DNA from: Bog-159 sp963785255
GTDB lineage: Bacteria; Acidobacteriota; Terriglobia; Bryobacterales; Bryobacteraceae
DNA: 64,000 nucleotides
NCBI GenBank assembly: GCA_963785255.1
Contig: CAWAUR010000009.1
Span: 186,001 to 250,000, forward strand
Reading direction: 5' to 3'
The notes beneath the pieces were generated by a model that saw only the letters and a list, made by a program, of their open reading frames with translations, did no database searches and was not told where the DNA came from. Each line of letters starts with the position of its first letter. The first letter of the stretch is position 1. The position numbers were made by a program, and so were the translations under genes. Below are positions 8,780-17,759 of the stretch, in pieces.

Positions 8780-9928
8780 ATGCTGATGTTTCATTTTTTG
8801 ATCGGCGCGTGCTTGATCACCTTGATGACTGGCTTCGATCCAGCCATGGCGCAAGCTCCGCCGGCTGCGCCCGCACGCCCGATGCGCCCAACGCCACCGA
8901 CCCGCGATCCCAACACGCCCGGTTATGTCACGGCCAAAGAGTTACCCGACGGCGCCAACGCGCCCGCGAACGCCGACGGAAACTTCATACTCGGTCCCAC
9001 CCACAACCCCGCATCGGAAATGACCGCCCAGGAAGGGGTGCCGCAGGGAGCGATCTTCACCTTCACCATGGAGTCGTCGGAAAGCAAGGTCTATCCCGGC
9101 ATCGCGCGCGAGGCCGGCACGTTTGGCAAGCCAGACCCCACCGACCCCGCCAAGTTGATAATCACCACCAGCCATCCCGCTTCCTACACGCGCCGCATAG
9201 CTGTGTATGTGCCGAAACAGTACGTTCCCGGCACGGCCGCGCCGTTCATCGTGGGAGCGGACGGACCTGACCGGGCGCTATTCACGGCCTTGGATAACCT
9301 GATCGCCGAGCACCGCGTGCCGGTCATGATTGCCATTTCCATGGGCAACGGCAGCGGCGACGCCCAGGGCAGCGAACGCGGGTTGGAATACGACACGATG
9401 TCGGGCTTGTACGCGGAGTTCGTCGAGAAAGAAGTGTTGCCTCTCGTGGAGAAGCAGTACAACGTGAAACTGACCAAAGATCCGGATGGCCGGGCTACCA
9501 TGGGCGGCAGTTCCGGCGGCTCGTGCGCCTTGATCATGGCGTGGTATCACCCCGAACTTTACCACCGCGTTCTCACCTACTCAGGAACCTACGTGAACCA
9601 GCAGTGGCCGTGGAACCCGCAGACGCCCCACGGCGCCTGGGAGTTCCATGAACACCTTATCCCCAACGCTCCGGCCAAGCCGATTCGCATTTGGATGGAA
9701 GTTGGCGACCGGGATCTTTTCAATCCGAATATCATGCAGGACGGCATGCACGACTGGGTAGTAGCCAACGAGAACATGGCCAAAGTGCTGGCCGCCAAAG
9801 GATATCATTACCAGTTCGTATTTGCTCGTAACGCCGGGCACACCGACCGCACGGTGAAGCAACAAACCCTGCCCGAGGCTTTGGAATATTTATGGCAAGG
9901 GTACCCTAAGGAAGCGCCCAGGAATTGA
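8780..9928 (+). CDS. secreted esterase, enterochelin-esterase-like (esterase D family)
   Basis: A 382-residue protein with a signal peptide (MLMFHFLIGACLITLMTG, cleavage near AMAQA) and a proline-rich linker. The alpha/beta-hydrolase core carries the nucleophile elbow MGGSSGGSCAL near residue 240 (Ser in GxSxG), an acid in IWMEVGDRDLF and the His in NAGHTDR near residue 355. This is the PF00756 pattern. GAGGAG precedes the start. Members hydrolyse siderophore esters, feruloyl or acyl esters; an extracytoplasmic carbohydrate esterase is the likeliest role here, but that is inference. Confidence 0.85.
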   Translation: MLMFHFLIGACLITLMTGFDPAMAQAPPAAPARPMRPTPPTRDPNTPGYVTAKELPDGANAPANADGNFILGPTHNPASEMTAQEGVPQGAIFTFTMESSESKVYPGIAREAGTFGKPDPTDPAKLIITTSHPASYTRRIAVYVPKQYVPGTAAPFIVGADGPDRALFTALDNLIAEHRVPVMIAISMGNGSGDAQGSERGLEYDTMSGLYAEFVEKEVLPLVEKQYNVKLTKDPDGRATMGGSSGGSCALIMAWYHPELYHRVLTYSGTYVNQQWPWNPQTPHGAWEFHEHLIPNAPAKPIRIWMEVGDRDLFNPNIMQDGMHDWVVANENMAKVLAAKGYHYQFVFARNAGHTDRTVKQQTLPEALEYLWQGYPKEAPRN

Positions 9929-9933
9929 TGGTC

Positions 9934-11469
9934 CTAACGGTTCTCGGATCGCTTTTCGGTGGTGATCAAAGCTGCCGCGCTGACTGAACTGGCGAGCGCC
10001 AGTCCCACCGCTACCCACAACACGCTTCGATAGCCGGCGACAAATGCTTCCGCAATTGCCTGGCGTCCGCGCGGGTCCTCTGTTTGTGCGGCAGCCAGCT
10101 TGGATCGCTGGGCCTCGATTTCCTCCCGCACCGCGGGCGCCAGAGCCAAGCGATCCAGACGCTGATCCAGAGCGCTTTGGAAAACACCGGTAAGCACCAC
10201 TCCGAAGACTGCCACCGCCAGCAGACCGGCAAGGCGCGACACGGCATTGTTGATCCCGGAGGCCGCTCCCGCATAGCTCTGCTCCACGGCGTTCATCACG
10301 GTGGTGGTCAGCGGGGCAACGCTAATCGCCATGCCGAGACCCAGCGTCAACACTGCCGGAAAAAATGTTGTCCAATAGGAACCGCCGATGCCGGGCCGCA
10401 CAAACAGCGCGAATCCGGCGGCCGCGATCAAGGGCCCCGCCACCAGCGGAATTTTGGCGCCGTATCGATCCAGAAGACCGCCGGACCAGCGCGACAGCAG
10501 GAACATCAACAGGATAAGTGGAAGCAGCGCGGCGCCCGCTTCCGTCGGCGAGTAGCCTTGCACTTGAATCAAATTTGGCGGGAAAAAGAAAAAGACGCCG
10601 TTCAACGCGGAATAGAGAAAGAGGGTGAGTAAGTTGGCACCGCGGAAATTTCTGGAACGAAACAGACCAAGCGGAACCATCGGCGAGGATGCGTGCGACT
10701 CCCAATACAGCAGCGCAATCAGGATCATGCCGCCGGCGGCGCCCGCGGTTGGCGCGCCTTCGATCAGACCAAAGACGACTCCGCCAAAGCCCAGCGCCGC
10801 CAACAGGCCGCCCAGCCAGTCGAACTGCCCGCCCCGGCTACCGGATCGGCTCTCCGGGACTTTCCATAGCGATAGCCATACAACGGCAAAGCCCAGCGGA
10901 AGATTGATGAAGAACACCCACCTCCACGAGCCGTGTTCCGTGAACCATCCGCCCAGCACCGGACCGATCGCGGCGGTAATGGAGGTAAAGCCGGACCACG
11001 TGCCGATGGCGCGGCCGCGCTCCCCTTGCGAAAAATTAGCGCTGATCAGAGCCAGGCTGCCGGGTACCAGCAGTGCTCCGCCAATGCCTTGAAGACCCCT
11101 TGCCAGAATAAGCTGGCGGATGTTGGGCGCCAGTCCGCACCAGGCCGAGGAGAGGCAGAACAGCACGACGCCGGCAACGAAGATTTTGCGGCGGCCGTAG
11201 CGGTCTCCCAAAGATCCGCCAATAAGGATCAGGGCCGCCAGGAAGAGCGCGTAAGATTCCACCACCCATTGAACATCCGTCAACGTCGCATGCAGGGCCG
11301 ATTGCAGCGCGGGCAGCGCCACGTTCACCACCGTGCCGTCGATGAATGCCATGCTCGAACCGAGAATGGCCGCGGCGAGAATCCAGGGGCCGTTCTTTGT
11401 GGCGGGCTGCTCGCACGGACGGGCGAGAATCGCGGCTTCGTCACAAGGCGGCCTGGCGATGGCGCCCAT
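9934..11469 (-). CDS. MFS drug exporter, DHA2 (EmrB/QacA) family
   Basis: A 511-residue polytopic protein with about 14 hydrophobic segments, the DHA2 count. Seen are the family segment FIDGTVVNVALPAL in helix 1, motif A GGSLGDRYGRRKIF between helices 2 and 3, and motif C-like GPVLGGWFTEHG in helix 5. It probably exports a toxic compound using the proton gradient. It stands alone: it converges with the esterase (5-nt gap), and the upstream gene on its strand ends 115 nt away. No TetR or MarR regulator is nearby. Confidence 0.88.
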   Translation of the reverse strand: MGAIARPPCDEAAILARPCEQPATKNGPWILAAAILGSSMAFIDGTVVNVALPALQSALHATLTDVQWVVESYALFLAALILIGGSLGDRYGRRKIFVAGVVLFCLSSAWCGLAPNIRQLILARGLQGIGGALLVPGSLALISANFSQGERGRAIGTWSGFTSITAAIGPVLGGWFTEHGSWRWVFFINLPLGFAVVWLSLWKVPESRSGSRGGQFDWLGGLLAALGFGGVVFGLIEGAPTAGAAGGMILIALLYWESHASSPMVPLGLFRSRNFRGANLLTLFLYSALNGVFFFFPPNLIQVQGYSPTEAGAALLPLILLMFLLSRWSGGLLDRYGAKIPLVAGPLIAAAGFALFVRPGIGGSYWTTFFPAVLTLGLGMAISVAPLTTTVMNAVEQSYAGAASGINNAVSRLAGLLAVAVFGVVLTGVFQSALDQRLDRLALAPAVREEIEAQRSKLAAAQTEDPRGRQAIAEAFVAGYRSVLWVAVGLALASSVSAAALITTEKRSENR

Positions 11470-11584
11470 AGTTTATTCTCACCCGGAGCGGACAGAATGA
11501 CACATGGCCTTACCGCGACCCTTCTGGCGCGCCCCCGTTGTGCCGGGATTCCTGGGCCGCCCGTACTCCGCTGGGATCGGGATT

Positions 11585-12382
11585 CTATTCATTGACCTTC
11601 GCGGTGGCACTGGGATAATCGAAATCCGCCCAAACCACGGCGTGATCGGACGCACCCGTAGCCCGGCGTGTTTCCATCTCCACGTCGCTGGCGAGGCCAA
11701 CGGCTGCCAAGGGGGCTGTCGCCAGAATGTGGTCGATGCGCCATCCCCAATTATGCGCGAAGGCGTTCCGGAAGTAATCCCAGTACGTGTACTGCACCCG
11801 ATCGGGATGGATTTTCCGAAACACATCAATGAATCCCCAGCCAGCCGCACAGCGATAGGCGTCACGTGCGTCGATGTGGAAGTCCGGATCGTTGACCCGG
11901 TGATCGGGGTGGTAAACATCGATTGGCTCGGGCGCGACGTTCAGATCGCCGAGCCAAATGGCCGGCGCCGTTGGATCGAGTCGCTCGCTGAAATACCGGC
12001 GCACGCGGTGAAACCACTCCAGCTTGTAGACGTACTTATCGGTGCCGATTTTGTATCCTTGTGGAACATAGGTATTAACGATGGGCAGACCATCGATCAC
12101 AGTTTCGAGGATACGGACATCTTCGCTGTCAGGTCCCGCGCAGAGACCATGGAACACGGATTCAGGTTCGCGACGGCTGAGAGTAGCGACGCCATTGTAT
12201 CCCTTCATGCCGCGGAATGCGGCGTGGTATCCGGCATCGCGGAAAGCGGCGGCGGGAAAATCGCTGTCGGGCACCTTGGTTTCCTGGAGACAGAGCACAT
12301 CGGGTTTGTTAGCCGCCAGCCAGTCTGTAACGAGCGGCAGTCGCCGGCGCACCGAGTTGATGTTCCATGTCGCGATTCTCAT
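11585..12382 (-). CDS. xth: exodeoxyribonuclease III, AP endonuclease
   Basis: A 265-residue protein, full length for the ExoIII/APE1 fold. It starts MRIATWNINSVRRRL (metal-site Asn) and has LCLQETKVPD (metal Glu), IVNTYVPQGY (catalytic Tyr region), IWLGDLNVAPEPID (Asp and Asn) and the closing SDHAVVW (Asp-His pair). All catalytic residues are visible. It cuts at abasic sites and degrades 3' ends in base-excision repair. It is a single gene, divergent from the SDR. Confidence 0.95.
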   Translation of the reverse strand: MRIATWNINSVRRRLPLVTDWLAANKPDVLCLQETKVPDSDFPAAAFRDAGYHAAFRGMKGYNGVATLSRREPESVFHGLCAGPDSEDVRILETVIDGLPIVNTYVPQGYKIGTDKYVYKLEWFHRVRRYFSERLDPTAPAIWLGDLNVAPEPIDVYHPDHRVNDPDFHIDARDAYRCAAGWGFIDVFRKIHPDRVQYTYWDYFRNAFAHNWGWRIDHILATAPLAAVGLASDVEMETRRATGASDHAVVWADFDYPSATAKVNE

Positions 12383-12491
12383 CGTCCAGTTTGAATGATA
12401 GCGCGCGCGGCATACGGACCGGTGTTACACGCTGAGCTGAAGCTGAGGAAGGATTGCGGCACTCTGGTTGGAACGTGCTACGTTACGGGCA

Positions 12492-13301
12492 ATGGCAACC
12501 CCGGATTGCTGGCGTGGAAAATGGGCGCTGGTGACCGGCGCCAGTTCTGGAATCGGCCGGGCGCTGGCCGAGGAACTGGCGGCCGGCGGTGCGCATCTCG
12601 TGCTCACCGCGCGGCGGCGCCAGCGGCTTACGCAACTACGCAAGAGCCTTCACGGCAAGTATGGCGTCCGGGTTGAGGTATTGGTTGCGGATCTCAACCA
12701 ACCAGATGCGCCAGACAAGATCTTCGCCTTCACCAACGAACGAGGCATCGTCGTGGACTTGCTGGTCAACAATGCCGGTCTCGGTTCCTACGGAGAATTC
12801 CGCACCGGCAATCGGCCACGCGAACTCGGAATCGTGCAAGTGAACTGCTCCGCCGTGGTTCATCTTACTCATCTCTACCTGCCCAACATGGTCGAGCGGC
12901 GATCGGGCGATATCCTGATCGTAGCCTCCACGGGCGCTTACCAAGGCGTGCCCTACATGGCCACCTACGCCGCCAGCAAAGCCTTTGACCTGCTGTTCGC
13001 AGAGGCGCTGGCCGAAGAGGTGGAGCGTTACGGTGTGCGCGTCTGCGCCCTATGTCCAGGCCCCACTACGTCGGAATTCCAGGAGGTTGCCGGCGTGCCG
13101 AAACAAATGGGGGCGGGTCTGGAAGAAAAGCCGGATCAAGTGGCGCGGACTGGTTTACGGGCGCTGGCGGCCGGGGAGCATTCGGTGATCTCGGGGTTCA
13201 CCAATTGGCTCGGAGTGGCGGTCCAGCGGATCGCGCCGCGGCGGTTCGTCACCTACGCGGCCGAGAGGCTATTTCGTCCTCCGCGGGGAACTGGATCGTA
13301 A
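12492..13301 (+). CDS. short-chain dehydrogenase/reductase (SDR, classical)
   Basis: A 269-residue protein from ATG 12492; an in-frame TTG at 12468 is less likely. The nucleotide-binding TGASSGIGRALAEEL is near residue 16, NNAGLGSYGEF is the structural NNAG, and the catalytic set is Ser in VASTGAYQG, then YAASK (Tyr and Lys). The C-terminus ends in a basic, amphipathic tail. The overall pattern fits the YqjQ/DltE-like SDRs related to lipid or ketoacyl reduction. No operon partner is present. Confidence 0.88.
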   Translation: MATPDCWRGKWALVTGASSGIGRALAEELAAGGAHLVLTARRRQRLTQLRKSLHGKYGVRVEVLVADLNQPDAPDKIFAFTNERGIVVDLLVNNAGLGSYGEFRTGNRPRELGIVQVNCSAVVHLTHLYLPNMVERRSGDILIVASTGAYQGVPYMATYAASKAFDLLFAEALAEEVERYGVRVCALCPGPTTSEFQEVAGVPKQMGAGLEEKPDQVARTGLRALAAGEHSVISGFTNWLGVAVQRIAPRRFVTYAAERLFRPPRGTGS

Positions 13302-13948
13302 CCTGCACCGCCGGCAGCGGCTCACCTGCCTTGCGCGAGCGCTACGGCACACGGAAAGCTGCATTACTCGATAAATCCGATTCCAGCGAGTATCGCACCA
13401 AGCCGCCAGGCGATTGAATCGCTTGGCGCGCGGAGTAAACGCGTAATCAACTACCACCGATGGGTGGAACCACCGGGAAGCGCTGGGTAGCCGGAGCCAG
13501 CATGTCCGCAACGCCGTCAGCTTCACCACCTATACAGGTTGATCGCCAGAAATCAGGGCATGCAGGTGTCCATCGACGCGCTCAACGCCGCCTGACCGAG
13601 GCCCTGATTTACGAGCCGGCCAAAAAAAGCTGCCCGCCTCGGCGAAGAACCGTAACTTCGGCATTCCCGTGTGCAGGTTCTGCACGTTCTGCAACCTCCG
13701 ATCTGACGAATGTAGGGATACCACGCTAACGCAGTCTGGAGTTCTGCATGAAAATCGCAGGCTTCCGGTTTGGCCCAACTCTTGCTTCATACAACCGGAG
13801 GGAACGCCGCGAAAAGCCTCCCGGCGATAACAAACATTGTGTTGTTGTTGGCTTTGTCCGGCGAAGGAAGTCTCCCAGCGTTGCCCGCATGGGAAATAGC
13901 GCCGGAACGGATTTCCGTTCGGCTATCGCCCGAAAATAAAAGGAGAAA
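13302..13948. other. long intergenic region without a supported gene
   Basis: About 650 nt. Several open frames occur on both strands, but none has a recognisable family or good start signal. The last part supplies the leader and AGGAG of the WXXGXW gene. Confidence 0.5.
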
Positions 13949-14974
13949 ATGAGACTCTTTAACGTTGCTCTAGCGGCCCTGCGTGTCCGCTCCGTTCCTT
14001 CGCTGTTGTTGACAGTAGGAACGCTATGCCTGTCGACGGCATCTTTCGCGCAAGTTGGCATATCGGTCGCCATCGCGCCCCCTGAGCTGCCCACCTACGA
14101 GCAGCCTATGTGCCCCGGCGACGGTTATATCTGGACGCCCGGGTATTGGGCTTGGGATAACGAGTATTACTGGGTGCCGGGCACATGGGTGATGCCCCCC
14201 GAAGTCGGGTTCCTCTGGACTCCGGGCTATTGGGGTTGGGGCGGCAGCGGATTCTTTTTCAATGAGGGCTACTGGGGCCTGTCAGTAGGTTTCTATGGGG
14301 GGATCGACTATGGCTTCGGATACTTCGGTCATGGCTATGAAGGCGGCCGCTGGGATAACGGGCATTTTTTCTACAACACGGCGGTGAATCGAGTGGACGC
14401 CAATGCCATCCACAACGTTTACGACACAAGGGTGAACGAAAACGTTAACCGCGTCAGCTATAACGGCGGTAACGGCGGGATCAACGCGCGCGCCACTTCT
14501 GAAGAAGAGGCGGCTGCGCGTGGCAAACATGTTGGGCCTGTATCGGCGCAAACTCAACACGCGTACTCTGCCCGCAACAACCCCCAGCAACGGTTTTCCG
14601 CGAACCACGGCGCGCCGCCGGTCACTGCGACTCCGCGCGCCAACCTTGCGTCCCATCCTAAGGACCTGCCGCCTGTTGAGCGCCCCGCTGTTCCCAAGAC
14701 AGGGAACGCAAAGCAGGACCAGCAATACCAGAAGCAGCAGGACAAGCTGGTAGCGCAACAAAATCAGGATCGGCAGAAACTTCAGCAGCAGCAGGACAAG
14801 GAACATCAGCAACTGGCGAAACAAAAGGCTGATCCAGCAAGAATGCAGCAACTGGAGCAGAAACACCAGCAACAGACGCAGCAAATGCACCAGGGACACA
14901 CGCAGCAGATGCAGCAGATGCAGCAGAGACAGTCGGCTGGCGGCGGAGGAACTCGTGGCGGCGGCCGGCGGTAA
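13949..14974 (+). CDS. secreted WXXGXW-repeat protein with Gln-rich tail
   Basis: A 341-residue protein preceded by AAAGGAGAAA. It has a signal peptide (cleavage near SFAQ). Residues about 55-130 hold tandem YxWxPGYWxW / YWVPGTWV units, the WXXGXW (PF12779) repeat. Residues 130-200 are Gly/Asn-rich with aromatic residues. Residues about 250-325 are an extremely Gln/Lys/His-rich coiled segment (KQDQQYQKQQ, QQMQQMQQRQ), and the end is Gly/Arg rich (GGGGTRGGGRR). Such proteins are probably surface or periplasmic structural proteins; the biochemical role is unknown. It is a monocistron. Confidence 0.85.
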   Translation: MRLFNVALAALRVRSVPSLLLTVGTLCLSTASFAQVGISVAIAPPELPTYEQPMCPGDGYIWTPGYWAWDNEYYWVPGTWVMPPEVGFLWTPGYWGWGGSGFFFNEGYWGLSVGFYGGIDYGFGYFGHGYEGGRWDNGHFFYNTAVNRVDANAIHNVYDTRVNENVNRVSYNGGNGGINARATSEEEAAARGKHVGPVSAQTQHAYSARNNPQQRFSANHGAPPVTATPRANLASHPKDLPPVERPAVPKTGNAKQDQQYQKQQDKLVAQQNQDRQKLQQQQDKEHQQLAKQKADPARMQQLEQKHQQQTQQMHQGHTQQMQQMQQRQSAGGGGTRGGGRR

Positions 14975-15351
14975 TGTACGGCTCCATGTTAGGTGAAATC
15001 GCCAGTTCGTGTGCGCCCCCTTCTTGACGGAGTTCATTGATCGATTAGCTTGATGTCGTCGTCGGGCATGGCTCCCGGTTGGAGCTTAAGAGGAAACGGC
15101 TCACCCAACCGAAAGGGTTCAGATGCGGAATTCTGTCGACCCATGGATGAGTATGCAGGCATTCCGGGCGATTCGATGTGCGAAGAAGGGGCAGATATCC
15201 CTGGTGGCCGGACGATCCGGGGTGAAGATCGATTCGGAAGGCGGCATAAGATTGGAAGCGGCTTTCGGGTACCGCATCCCCGCCGATCGCTGGTTACAAT
15301 ACCGGTGGAATTGCTGTCGTCATCCCGGCGAACGGGGCCGGCCCGAACCCC
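14975..15351. other. intergenic region without a supported gene
   Basis: About 375 nt between the WXXGXW gene and the end of the opposing DUF2934 gene. Plus-strand frames here have no family resemblance. Confidence 0.5.
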
Positions 15352-15816
15352 CTACGCTGCCTTGCCGGAAGGACACGCTCGATTCGAAACTCCAACGCGT
15401 GAGCGACGTACATCCCAGACCCAGCGGGCGCCGCCCCATTCACGTTCCCATATCTCCCAATGTCCCTCCCACGGGAACTCGGCCGGCATTCCGGACTCGG
15501 TGCGAGTATCGAGGCAGGGAATCGATGGACGTATAAACAGATCTTCGCACGTCACGACGACTTGTTTTTTGAGCATCACTTCCGCCCGGAACCAGTCTTC
15601 TTGATCCGATCCCATGGGACAGCCCCTCTCGAGCCATAATTGATACGCAATTGTGGCAATTTTGCTTTCCGTCGGGCCAACGGTTGCGCTCGTTTTCACG
15701 GATTCACTGACGGCGCCCATTTTAGGCATCGTGTTGGTTACATCGCTTGACATAGGTGCTGACGGTTTTTGGGCGGCCGTCGCGTCGGGGCCCATTTCCC
15801 TTCGTTGCCTTAGCAT
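15352..15816 (-). CDS. DUF2934 domain protein
   Basis: A 154-residue protein. The ATG at 15816 is decided by an almost perfect ribosome site, AAGGAGGTGAAC, directly before it; longer versions upstream are less likely. The middle holds the DUF2934 signature IATIAYQLWLERGCPMGS followed by DQEDWFRAE. The first 45 residues are low-complexity and polar, and the C-terminal 60 residues are Trp-rich (WEGHWEIWEREWGGARW). DUF2934 is a short, widespread helix-hairpin of unknown function. A second, minimal member lies at 36377..36571. Confidence 0.75.
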   Translation of the reverse strand: MLRQRREMGPDATAAQKPSAPMSSDVTNTMPKMGAVSESVKTSATVGPTESKIATIAYQLWLERGCPMGSDQEDWFRAEVMLKKQVVVTCEDLFIRPSIPCLDTRTESGMPAEFPWEGHWEIWEREWGGARWVWDVRRSRVGVSNRACPSGKAA

Positions 15817-16056
15817 GTTCACCTCCTTCCTTGCGAAAACCCACGTCGGTACGGGCAAGCTTAGGGCCTTTCCGCATCCAACCGCAAGTTTTTTGAATCG
15901 TCTGAGGGGTGGTTCACGGCCGCAGAACAGCGGACTTGTATGCCACAGCTAAAAAGTCCCAGAGACAATAAGACCTTCGTCTCTGATGGAATTATGAGCG
16001 AATCCTTGACGGATGTCAACGGGGAGAAAACCACACTAAGAAGTTGTATGTTCCGG

Positions 16057-16540
16057 TTAGTACAGTCTGTTGTGCCTTGCAGCAAATCGGGTGCAGGCTC
16101 CCGCGCGATGCCATTGAACTGCCATTCGGCATGATGGCGCAGTTCCTGCCGTCCATAAGACAACAATTGGAGGGTAGAGACCGCGTTTGGGCGCGGCATC
16201 CCGGGCCAACTCCTGCCGGTAAAGCGGGTTGTGCGAATACTCCCGGGCCAACTCCGACAAGAACTCGCGCGCGCGGTTTGGATCACTGTCGCGCAACGCC
16301 GCCACCGCCGGCATCAACTGTGCGAAAGGCGCCAGGTAGTGGCCCTTCCCGGCTGCGAGCTTCAGTTTCTCGATCCCGATCCCTCGATCCGTTTGCGCGC
16401 CCGTCAGGCGCAGGAGCCACCGTGCTGGAGCCCGCTTCAAACTGATCATGTAATTTTCCACGCCGACCGCGATCCAGGCATCGTAGAGGCTTGGGATCTC
16501 TGGTCAGCAACTTCTCCGCCATTATGTGTCCGGCTTTCAT
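16057..16540 (-). pseudogene. decayed TPR-like protein fragment
   Basis: Minus-strand frames read MKAGHIMAEKLLTRDP (ending near 16490) and, after a one-base change, LYDAWIAVGVENYMISL and RWLLRLTGAQTDRGIGIEKL, then a TPR-like AVAALRDSDPNRAREFLSEL and YSHNPLYRQELARDA near 16215. I recall the continuous version as part of longer acidobacterial proteins of unknown function. Here the N-terminus is absent, there is a frameshift near 16480, and the homologous text stops at about 16210 although the frame runs on to 16057. It is almost certainly not functional. Confidence 0.55.
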
Positions 16541-16850
16541 CTTCTTACAGGGAGGCAACGTAGCGTTTCGCTATCGGAGCCAGGTAATTGGAATGCAGCC
16601 CGGTGGCCGGGATCGAGGCAAACTGCAAGTTTTCATACTGCGATCCACGCGATCCTATGACGAGGACGTGGCGCAGCGATTTGATGGCCGGGGCCGATGG
16701 GTGAGGGCTGTCCACGCATGGCGCCGCTCGGGCTCCGCGTCCACCCTTCTTCGATCCGGATCGTCATTTTCATTCCTTTCAGGCGATCTCGCGTTCCGCT
16801 TCCCGCCAGTCTTGATCCGGGGCATCCCCCGGTGTAAGATCGAGCCGCTT
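16541..16850. other. intergenic region downstream of the N-ATPase operon
   Basis: About 310 nt after the atpG stop. The plus-strand frame crossing it is a shadow of atpG. I see no clear terminator hairpin with a T run. Confidence 0.45.
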
Positions 16851-17759
16851 CTACGCCGCCGGACCGGCCTTCTTTTTTTTCCTCAGCGCTTCGAAGCCGG
16901 AGATGACGTCGAACAGTTCCTCATCGATGCCACCTTGGCGCAAACGATGAAATGTCCGGTTGAGGTCCTCCAGTAATTCGTCGATGTTCTTTTCGGCGCG
17001 TTGCATAGCGGCCAGGCGGCTGGCATTCTCGCTCGCCAGGGATTCCGCGCACGCCTGGAAGAGCGAGATAAAAAGATACTCGCGGATGAGTGCGCGCAGA
17101 GTCGTGGAACCGGCGCACATGATTTCGGGCAAGCTCCCCGTGGGCCAGCGGACCTTGGCCAGACCCTGTTCCCATTGCGCGTCGAGCGGCAACAACCGCT
17201 GGCTGACCGGCTCGTAGAGCGCCCCGGATTGCGGCCGGTTATGGAAGACGTAAAGACGCGTATACTCGCCTTTCGCCCGGTGCGCTTCGCCTTCGATTTG
17301 GATCTGGCCGACCAGCGGAGCGATGGCCTTGACGGAGTTCGGCACAGCGAAGATGCCGATCGGCGCCAGGCCTGCGTCCGCCAAGCGCTCATGCACGCGC
17401 TCGCCTACGGCCCAGACCTTGGGTTTACCGGGAAGGGCGGCAAGTGTCTGGATCGCAAAATCGGCCACCACCTCATTGAACTGGCCCACCAGTCCCTGAT
17501 CGGAACCGAACACGACGGCGCCCATCGCATCCGCATCGTTCCGCCCTTTTCGTTCTGGAGCCAACGGCGCCGGCCCGCATTCGCGGAAGCAGGCGCCCAA
17601 GCCCAGTTCCACGGCGCGATAGTAATCGGCCAACGCGCTCACCGAGTTTTCGTATTGCCCGATGCTGGAGGCGGCCACGGCCTTCATCGTGCGGACAACG
17701 GATTCGAGATCTCCGGCTCCGGCGATCTTCCGGCGCAAACTCGCCGTGGTGTCGCTCAT
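16851..17759 (-). CDS. atpG: N-ATPase F1 subunit gamma
   Basis: A 302-residue central-stalk subunit, the last gene of the operon. The N-terminal helix (LRRKIAGAGDLESVVRTMKA) and the C-terminal helix (FHRLRQGGIDEELFDVISGF) are the coiled coil that rotates inside the alpha3beta3 head. The middle has the conserved segment FGSDQGLVGQFN. The C-terminus ends with a lysine cluster. The ATG at 17759 overlaps the atpA stop by 4 nt, so translation is coupled. It is more diverged from housekeeping gamma than alpha and beta are, as expected for an N-ATPase. Confidence 0.92.
   Translation of the reverse strand: MSDTTASLRRKIAGAGDLESVVRTMKAVAASSIGQYENSVSALADYYRAVELGLGACFRECGPAPLAPERKGRNDADAMGAVVFGSDQGLVGQFNEVVADFAIQTLAALPGKPKVWAVGERVHERLADAGLAPIGIFAVPNSVKAIAPLVGQIQIEGEAHRAKGEYTRLYVFHNRPQSGALYEPVSQRLLPLDAQWEQGLAKVRWPTGSLPEIMCAGSTTLRALIREYLFISLFQACAESLASENASRLAAMQRAEKNIDELLEDLNRTFHRLRQGGIDEELFDVISGFEALRKKKKAGPAA

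Noticed and set aside
14282..15037. Minus-strand Leu-rich frame that looks like a membrane protein
   Set aside because: The Leu runs are the complement of the Gln-rich tail (CAG repeats) of the WXXGXW gene.
15050..15604. 184-residue plus-strand frame
   Set aside because: It overlaps the DUF2934 gene, which has a near-perfect Shine-Dalgarno; no recognisable motif in the plus frame.
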